Below the pieces are notes generated by a model. That model made no database searches and was not told the DNA's origin. It was given only the letters and a program-made list of their open reading frames with translations. A stretch of 9,866 nucleotides of DNA from Candidatus Zixiibacteriota bacterium (GTDB lineage Bacteria > Zixibacteria > MSB-5A5 > JAABVY01 > JAHJOQ01), in assembly GCA_024275215.1 (NCBI GenBank), contig JAJRZO010000468.1:1-9866 (forward strand), read 5' to 3'. The position numbers and the translations under genes were made by a program. Positions 5,086 through 9,866 of this stretch are shown here, piece after piece; positions within the stretch are counted from its first letter, which is position 1; the number at the start of each line of letters is the position of its first letter.

Positions 5086-7671
5086 ATGGTGAATCAATTG
5101 CTGAAATTCCTGCGCGTCATAATCGTTTCGTGTTTTCTCCTGACAGGCCAGTCGGTCTTGTCGATGGACAAATTCGGTGACAAGCACCGCGATGGGTTTT
5201 TCCCTCGGTCTGCTGTTGTCAAACCGCCCTATCTGGAGAACTGCACTCACAGAGCCAACAATATGCTTCTTACCGTATCCAACGGTGGTTTTTCCGGCTC
5301 CATGAACCAGAGTTACCTGGATTGTGAAACAAACAGAGGCGCGCCATCATGTGAATTCCCTGCGGGTACACAGCTCGACTATTTGTATGGCGCAGGTCTT
5401 TGGGTTGGAGCTGTGGTCGGTATCGATACGCTTGTCACAACAGGATGGGATGGCTGGTCCAATATCCACGAAATGTGGCCATGCGCCGAACCGGAGTGCG
5501 GACTCGCGCGGAGAACGAGCAATCCGGCAAGCATGTATTACGACAAGGATGCGAAAGCTGATTTCGAGTATATCGCATTATATACAGACACGCTAACCAA
5601 AAGCTCCTGGACAGGTGTCGACTGGGATGGTAGAACACATGTCCCCCTGAATATCGAGATAACCGAGACCAGCTATGCGTGGGCAGTCGAATATGCGCAG
5701 GATTTCATAATGATCGACTATCTGATCAGGAATATCGGAAACACTGAACTTGAGGATGTGTTTCTCGGTATCCAGATCGACGGCGATGTCAGCCATGTTC
5801 AGCGTCAAAGAGGCGCGTGGACTGATGATCTGTGTGGTTTCACCGGAACTACACCATCACCGAGATGCCCTGATTATCCCGACAGCATAAATCTCGCATG
5901 GATTATCGACAATGATGGAGACCCGTTGTCTCCAACAGAATTCGACGAACAGAGCGTCACCGGCATTGTTGGGGTCAGAGTAATGCGACTTCCCAAAGAC
6001 AATGTCAAAGTAAGCTTCAACTGGTGGACATCGAACGGCAATGTCTCGCTCGACTGGGGACCGATGCGTCAGAACAATTATCGCAACTTTGGGACAGGAG
6101 GATTAGGCACGCCTGAAGGTGATGCAAGCAAATACTATATGATGTCGAATGGTGAACAAGATTACGATCAGGCCTATGCGGCAATTGATTATTCTGATCT
6201 TGGCTGGTTGTCCCCAAGCGGGAATATTGGAAGAAGTATAGCTAATGGCGGTGATGCAAGATACCTTTTATCAACTGGCCCATTTAACATAGCGCCGCAG
6301 GATTCGCTGCATTTTACTATCGCCTTCGTCGGTGGTGAAGGCTTGCATACTGATCCCGGAGACTTTGACAGATATATGGGCGATAAATATATGCCCGATG
6401 ATTTCTATAACACACTCGACTTCGCGGATGTCGGCAGGAATGCTGTCTGGGCTGGTTATGTCTATGACAACCCCGGATTCGATACTGACAATGACGGTGA
6501 TGCGGGCAATTTTACTGTTGTCGAAACAGTTCTCCCGAATGGAGATATCAGAGAGGATACAATTTTCTGTACCGGCGATGGCGTCCCTGATTTCAGGGCA
6601 GCAGCACCACCTCCACCACCTGTACTCAGGGTATCAACAGAGTTGAACAGGATTATTTTGAGATGGAATGGTCTTGTGAGTGAAAGCTTTGTTGATCCAT
6701 TCACGAGATTGCAGGATTTCGAGGGCTATCGCGTCTATGTAGGACGACAAAAACTTCTTAGTAGTCTCGCACAGCGGTTCACAATCGACAAACTCGATTA
6801 CTTCCGACTCTACTGGGATACCGATGAGGAAGCCTGGAAAAACATTGATGATTATCCTCTAACACTCGATTCTCTACGCACTATCTACGGCTCAGACTTC
6901 GATCCGCGCGACTACGATTGCGACGGCAGCAATGGACTCGTAATCGACACAGTTGTTTATTGCTTCAGGATGGCGGACTGGAATCAATCGATACCGGGAT
7001 GGAATGACGGTTATACGAGCGGTTTTGCCGGTGGCATCAGGAAAGTTTACGCAGATGAGATCATCAGTGGCGAAGTTACCGATGATCTCGACAGCAATCT
7101 GACGCAGAACTGGGTTCTTGATATCGACCCTCAAACCGGAGATTCCATTCTTTATCACAAGTATTACGAATACGAATATGTTGTCGATGGTGTTCTGGAA
7201 TCAGTGCCCTGGTTCTGTTCTGTCACTGCATTTGATTATGGTGATATAGTTAATCACCTTAAGCCTCTTGAGAGTTCGCCATTGCTTAATACTGTCGAGG
7301 CATGGCCGGTAAATGACGCGTCGTATGTACTGGATCATGATCTCAAAGTAGCGGTCTATCCGAATCCATATATTGGCGATGGCAGGTATGCTGCATCGGG
7401 ATATGAATTTATGACCGGTCCCGGCAGCATTGACCATGCGAGGAGAATGCACTTTGCGAATCTGCCGCCTTCATGTACTATCAGGATTTACACTCTCGAT
7501 GGCGATCTCGTCCGTACTATTCATCATCCTGGCCAGTACAGTGGTTCCGACTCGAATGTCGAATGGAACATGCGATCCACCAACAACGAACTTGTTACAA
7601 GCGGTATCTATCTTTTTGTTGTCGAATCGGAATGGGGCAACCAGATCGGCAAGCTTGTGATTATAAAGTGA
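5086..7671 (+). CDS. Large exported protein with Fn3-like region and C-terminal sorting/FlgD-like domain
   Basis: 861 residues. A signal peptide covers residues 1-26 (basic LLKFLRV start, hydrophobic core, likely cleavage after VLS). The N-terminal half (about 30-500) is an Asp-, Gly- and aromatic-rich beta region with several cysteines; I recognise no catalytic motif. An acidic DTDNDGD stretch at 466-472 looks calcium-binding. After a PPPPP linker near 507, a fibronectin-III-like region (LRVSTELNRIILRWNGL ... EGYRVYVG ... FCSVTAFDYGD) runs to about 735 with a long insert. The last 105 residues begin at VYPNPYIG (P759) and include CTIRIYTLDGDLV, a Gly-Ile-Tyr strand and final GKLVIIK, matching the C-terminal sorting / FlgD-Ig type domain of type IX-secreted proteins. 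It is inferred to be secreted or surface-anchored. ATG 5086 is chosen over the adjoining TTG; no strong ribosome site is visible (AGGA lies 16 bases upstream). It is a single-gene unit, convergent with the PEP-CTERM gene. Confidence 0.85.
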   Translation: MVNQLLKFLRVIIVSCFLLTGQSVLSMDKFGDKHRDGFFPRSAVVKPPYLENCTHRANNMLLTVSNGGFSGSMNQSYLDCETNRGAPSCEFPAGTQLDYLYGAGLWVGAVVGIDTLVTTGWDGWSNIHEMWPCAEPECGLARRTSNPASMYYDKDAKADFEYIALYTDTLTKSSWTGVDWDGRTHVPLNIEITETSYAWAVEYAQDFIMIDYLIRNIGNTELEDVFLGIQIDGDVSHVQRQRGAWTDDLCGFTGTTPSPRCPDYPDSINLAWIIDNDGDPLSPTEFDEQSVTGIVGVRVMRLPKDNVKVSFNWWTSNGNVSLDWGPMRQNNYRNFGTGGLGTPEGDASKYYMMSNGEQDYDQAYAAIDYSDLGWLSPSGNIGRSIANGGDARYLLSTGPFNIAPQDSLHFTIAFVGGEGLHTDPGDFDRYMGDKYMPDDFYNTLDFADVGRNAVWAGYVYDNPGFDTDNDGDAGNFTVVETVLPNGDIREDTIFCTGDGVPDFRAAAPPPPPVLRVSTELNRIILRWNGLVSESFVDPFTRLQDFEGYRVYVGRQKLLSSLAQRFTIDKLDYFRLYWDTDEEAWKNIDDYPLTLDSLRTIYGSDFDPRDYDCDGSNGLVIDTVVYCFRMADWNQSIPGWNDGYTSGFAGGIRKVYADEIISGEVTDDLDSNLTQNWVLDIDPQTGDSILYHKYYEYEYVVDGVLESVPWFCSVTAFDYGDIVNHLKPLESSPLLNTVEAWPVNDASYVLDHDLKVAVYPNPYIGDGRYAASGYEFMTGPGSIDHARRMHFANLPPSCTIRIYTLDGDLVRTIHHPGQYSGSDSNVEWNMRSTNNELVTSGIYLFVVESEWGNQIGKLVIIK

Positions 7672-7991
7672 GATTAGATTCTTTGTGTCGTTCAGTTCAG
7701 TAGTTTATGCCCCTTTGGAACATAAAAACTCCTGGATGACGGATCAGGTTCGGTCTGACAAACTAAAATCGATAAACGTCGTCGAGAGATTGTCCCCAAA
7801 AGCGGGTCGTTTCCCGCTCCTGTGGGGTTGTGGAACGCGACTTGTTGGAAAGACGGCCAGTAAGGCAACCTTCGGCGCTGACCAAACACCTTATGGTACG
7901 GTATTTAAGGTTAACGCATCAACATCAACACAAATAAGAAAGGGTCGCGGTTGCGACCCTTCCCTGTGAGTAAACGCTTTTTATCACAAAA
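7672..7991. other. 320-base convergent intergenic region with a hairpin and unexplained sequence
   Basis: This lies between the stops of the large exported-protein gene and the PEP-CTERM gene. The terminator at 7931-7961 is listed separately. A small hairpin AGCGGG-N6-CCCGCT (7801-7818) is not followed by a U-run. The stretch from about 7740 to 7925 is more G+C-rich than other spacers here and stays open in a plus-strand frame from 7685 to 7969, but that frame has no ribosome site and ends past the terminator. I see no match to a riboswitch I know. Confidence 0.6.
7931..7961 (-). terminator. Intrinsic terminator of the PEP-CTERM gene
   Basis: AAGGGTCGC (7940-7948) and GCGACCCTT (7953-7961) form a perfect 9-bp stem with loop GGTT. 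On the reverse strand it is followed by the U-rich TCTTATTTG (7939-7931). It starts 30 bases past the PEP-CTERM stop codon. Confidence 0.85.
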
Positions 7992-8642
7992 CTATTTGCG
8001 GAATTTGCGACGAATAACTCCACTACCAAGCAGACCGGCGCCGAGCAGGAACAATGTCGCCGGTTCGGGGATGGTCGGATCTCCGACTTCGGAAGCATCA
8101 CCGCTCATGTTGTCAACCAGCCACTGATTGCCAGTGTCATGCAGGAGGACATATGCAATGTCGTTGTTGCCGGAATTGACAGTCAGGTACTCAAGACCGG
8201 TACCGCCACTGGTGGTGAAGTTCGGTCCACCCATTGCGACATCGAGCTGGTTATCGAACTGGTCATAGGCTTCAATATAGAAGTTTGAGGATGAACTATA
8301 ACCAGTTGTGAAAAAGGATCCATCAGCGTTGGCAAAATCAATCCGTCCGACATTGGCATTCTCTCCGAGCCATGCGAACACATCGCCGCCTACGAAGAAC
8401 CACTCGCCACCATAGGTAGAACCATTATCACTGGTGACATTGTAGTTGTCGGTTGTTATGTCGGCATACAACCAATCGTAATCACCAGTAGTAGTGAAAT
8501 CCAGCCCTGGTATACCTGATGAAATCTGTGTGCCGTCCTGGCCAAGTCCCCACTCAAAATCGAGGAACCAGGCTGCCTGGCTGCTGCCGCAGATCGCAAA
8601 GACCATGAGAAATGCGAACGCGATTCTTGTCATCTTAGTCAT
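7992..8642 (-). CDS. PEP-CTERM sorting-domain protein (exosortase substrate)
   Basis: 216 residues. A signal peptide covers residues 1-23 (MTKMTRIAF start, cleavage likely SQA/A). The mature part is a small Gly/Asn/Asp/aromatic-rich beta domain with no catalytic motif and no cysteine. The last 31 residues are a textbook PEP-CTERM tail: PEP at 192-194, hydrophobic ATLFLLGAGLLGSGVI, then a basic end RRKFRK. Such tails are recognised and processed by exosortase (EpsH family) at the inner membrane, and the proteins are linked to extracellular polysaccharide and biofilm matrix; exosortase itself is not in this window. AGGAGG lies 5 bases before ATG 8642 and supports that start over the in-frame ATGs at 8646 (too close) and 8633 (too far). 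A sigma-54 promoter upstream and a terminator downstream make it a one-gene unit. Confidence 0.93.
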   Translation of the reverse strand: MTKMTRIAFAFLMVFAICGSSQAAWFLDFEWGLGQDGTQISSGIPGLDFTTTGDYDWLYADITTDNYNVTSDNGSTYGGEWFFVGGDVFAWLGENANVGRIDFANADGSFFTTGYSSSSNFYIEAYDQFDNQLDVAMGGPNFTTSGGTGLEYLTVNSGNNDIAYVLLHDTGNQWLVDNMSGDASEVGDPTIPEPATLFLLGAGLLGSGVIRRKFRK

Positions 8643-8701
8643 TCATTCCTCCTGATTGGGATGACTTTGTTAATACTTCACTCATAACTGGACTGGTTAA
8701 T

Positions 8702-8717
8702 TGCAAAGTATGTGCCA
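8702..8717 (-). promoter_or_regulatory. Sigma-54 (RpoN) promoter of the PEP-CTERM gene
   Basis: The reverse strand reads TGGCAC-ATACT-TTGCA, an exact match to the core -24/-12 consensus TGGCAC-N5-TTGCA with GG-N10-GC spacing. The predicted start site is near 8690, leaving a leader of about 50 bases with AGGAGG in front of ATG 8642. PEP-CTERM/exosortase systems are known to be associated with the PrsK/PrsR pair, PrsR being a sigma-54-interacting response regulator, which makes the assignment biologically sensible. Confidence 0.8.
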
Positions 8718-8804
8718 GGAGATGGATTATCAGTTAACCTGCCAGACAACAGCATATTACGACATACTTTGGGTCCGACATAATTTTACATCCAATTCAT
8801 CAAA

Positions 8805-8842
8805 TGTCAGGTATATCGACAGAAATGCGGACTAATCCTGTC
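8805..8842. promoter_or_regulatory. TGTC/GACA half-sites, candidate enhancer for the sigma-54 promoter
   Basis: TGTC (8805-8808) and GACA (8818-8821) form an inverted pair with a 9-base gap. GACAG (8818-8822) and CTGTC (8838-8842) form a second pair with a 15-base gap. Another TGTCA occurs at 8850-8854. They lie about 100-150 bases upstream of the -12 element, the usual distance for an activator of sigma-54 promoters. No known consensus is being matched; this is inference from position and symmetry. Confidence 0.35.
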
Positions 8843-8857
8843 TGTGCTTTGTCAAGT

Positions 8858-8872
8858 CATTATGTTATAATG
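8858..8872. repeat. Small inverted repeat CATTAT-GTT-ATAATG
   Basis: Perfect 6-bp arms with a 3-base centre, A/T-rich, about 160 bases upstream of the PEP-CTERM sigma-54 promoter. It could be a protein-binding site or chance in A/T-rich sequence. Confidence 0.35.
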
Positions 8873-8876
8873 CATT

Positions 8877-8897
8877 AACAGTTCGGAAGAAACTGTT
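8877..8897 (-). terminator. Inverted repeat AACAGTT-N7-AACTGTT, possible weak terminator of the transporter gene
   Basis: Perfect 7-bp arms lie 29 bases after the transporter stop codon, where a terminator is expected. The stem is A/T-rich and no U-run follows, so it may instead be a regulatory site for the PEP-CTERM gene. Confidence 0.35.
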
Positions 8898-8925
8898 CAC
8901 AATCCCGACGATATTTATAGGATTT

Positions 8926-9866
8926 CTATGTCATGGCATGAACTATGATAACGATAAGTTGAGCAAAGAGTATTTTGCCAACCATAGCAACGGGGTATGT
9001 CGTGGCATAAGCAATATATGTGTCATCGGATTTTGACATTTCGTAAGCTCTCGCCAGCGTTGCCGGCTGAGTCTGCATGCCGCTGGTTGCTCCAATTGCT
9101 TCGATCACGGTTGCTTTGCCATAATATCTCAACAGCAGCAAAGTCATTGTTGTAGTGAGTGTCGTCGTGATGAATCCTAGGCTGACAAGCTGCAAGCCAT
9201 TCCCCATGAGTGCCTGAAGGAATCTGCCGCCAGCCACGACACCGACTGCCGCGAGAAAAAATAACAAACCTATATGACGCAAAGCCTGATTGGCTTCTTC
9301 GGGAATCAACCACACAAGCGGTCCGGTGCGCCCCAGTTTACCGAGTATCAATCCTGCTACCAATGGACCGCCTGCGAATCCGAGTGATACAAACGCACCT
9401 CCCGGAATCGGTATCGGTATCATTCCAAGAAGCACACCTAACGATATTCCGAGTGTTAACGCTGTGTAGTCGAGATCCGAAACACTTCTCTCGGAATCAC
9501 CCAGGAACCGGGCAACTTCGGCAGCTCTATCTGTGGGCATGACCACGCGAACTCGGTCACCTAATTGCAGTTTAGTCACATAATCCGGTATGAAATCGAC
9601 ATCAGCCCTGCGCAGACGTGTGATTTGCGCGTTAAATCTGCGATCAAGCTCGATCTCTTCGATTGTTCTCCCAGCGAGTTCCTTATTCGATATAAGAATT
9701 CGCCTCATCGTAATCCGGCTCTCATTATCCTTGATCGGAACTTGTGACTTTGCCCCAAAAAACGATTCAGCCTTTTCCAGAGTAGCAGTCGATCCGACCG
9801 CTCTGACGACATCCCCTTCGTGTAACACTGAGTATTTGGTTGGCACATGGACAGTGTCTTCATGTC
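8926..9866 (-). CDS. AspT/YidE-family transporter, C-terminal part (5' end beyond the right edge)
   Basis: 312 complete codons are visible and the frame is still open at the right edge. The residues before the GTG at 9846 (HEDTVH) continue the family pattern, so that GTG is not the start. The visible part begins inside the first RCK_C (TrkA-C) domain (VLHEGDVVRAVG) and contains the second at about 53-125 (KLQLGDRVRVVMP). The C-terminal membrane half follows, with about five hydrophobic segments from about 133 to the end. Diagnostic stretches of the AspT/YidE/YbjL duplication are LGVLLGMIPIPIPGG, FAGGPLVAGLILGKLGRTGPL, LRHIGLLFFLAAVG and GATSGMQTQPATLARA. Full-length members have two such membrane halves around the two RCK_C domains, about 550 residues. 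The type member AspT is an aspartate:alanine exchanger; the substrate here cannot be told. The RCK_C domains suggest ligand regulation. Confidence 0.93.
   Translation of the reverse strand, partial: HEDTVHVPTKYSVLHEGDVVRAVGSTATLEKAESFFGAKSQVPIKDNESRITMRRILISNKELAGRTIEEIELDRRFNAQITRLRRADVDFIPDYVTKLQLGDRVRVVMPTDRAAEVARFLGDSERSVSDLDYTALTLGISLGVLLGMIPIPIPGGAFVSLGFAGGPLVAGLILGKLGRTGPLVWLIPEEANQALRHIGLLFFLAAVGVVAGGRFLQALMGNGLQLVSLGFITTTLTTTMTLLLLRYYGKATVIEAIGATSGMQTQPATLARAYEMSKSDDTYIAYATTYPVAMVGKILFAQLIVIIVHAMT

Larger units (their letters stand above)
8643..8925. other. 283-base regulatory region upstream of the PEP-CTERM gene
   Basis: No gene is present. It contains the sigma-54 promoter (8702-8717), an interrupted 10-bp inverted repeat (CAAAGTATGT 8704-8713 / ACATACTTTG 8762-8771) whose near arm lies inside that promoter, TGTC/GACA half-sites (8805-8854), and two further small inverted repeats (8858-8872, 8877-8897). 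Such a long upstream region fits an enhancer-dependent promoter. Confidence 0.7.

Noticed and set aside
7740..7925. Riboswitch such as cyclic-di-GMP type I
   Set aside because: I looked for the conserved GGGCAAACC and GACGCAAAGCC-type segments on both strands and did not find them.
7685..7969. Plus-strand open frame of 94 codons after the large exported-protein gene
   Set aside because: No ribosome-binding site, no recognised family, and its end runs through the PEP-CTERM terminator stem. The sequence is kept as an unexplained intergenic stretch instead.
8850..8855. Perfect TTGACA on the reverse strand upstream of the PEP-CTERM gene
   Set aside because: No acceptable -10 hexamer is present 16-18 bases downstream, whereas a full sigma-54 promoter lies closer to the gene.
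1..9866. CRISPR array, insertion sequence, tRNA or rRNA
   Set aside because: No regularly spaced repeats, transposase-like frame, flanking duplications or tRNA-like fold was seen.

Overview
The window suggests a Gram-negative bacterium of moderate G+C content with an elaborate secreted and cell-surface proteome. Two protein-sorting signals occur side by side: a PEP-CTERM tail (exosortase substrate) and a C-terminal 'PNPY ... GxYxxVVxS ... GKLVIIK' domain of the type IX / Por-secretion or FlgD-Ig kind. That mix, together with collagen-like lipoproteins and short GC-rich terminators, recalls FCB-group environmental lineages such as candidate Zixibacteria and relatives. The taxonomic guess is inference; no marker gene is present to settle it.

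Layout, left to right. (1) 1-848, minus: the N-terminal 282 residues of a ComM/YifB Mg-chelatase-like AAA+ ATPase, cut by the left edge. (2) 986-1375, minus: a small VOC-fold (glyoxalase/bleomycin-resistance-like) protein whose canonical metal-ligand positions appear substituted. (3) 1541-3891, minus: a two-gene operon of paralogous lipoproteins, each with a lipobox, a short Gly-X-Y (collagen-like) segment and an ethylbenzene-dehydrogenase-related (EB_dh-like) domain. Only the downstream copy has a CX3CH heme-attachment-like motif. The operon has a recognisable promoter and palindrome upstream and a strong intrinsic terminator after it. (4) 4411-4830, minus: a CxxCxxxCC (YkgJ-like) cysteine-cluster protein. 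(5) 5086-7671, plus: an 861-residue exported protein with a fibronectin-III-like region and a C-terminal sorting/FlgD-like domain, divergent from gene 4. (6) 7992-8642, minus: a PEP-CTERM protein with a near-perfect sigma-54 promoter (TGGCAC-N5-TTGCA) upstream and a terminator downstream. (7) 8926-9866, minus: the C-terminal part (RCK_C pair plus membrane half) of an AspT/YidE-family transporter, cut by the right edge.

Most genes look independently transcribed. The only clear operon is the lipoprotein pair. Common themes are export and surface display (four of eight genes) and a rich set of inverted repeats in the intergenic spaces. The best candidates for new biology are the collagen-like/EB_dh lipoprotein pair and the sigma-54-controlled PEP-CTERM gene with its upstream TGTC/GACA half-sites. 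No mobile element, CRISPR array, tRNA or rRNA was seen.
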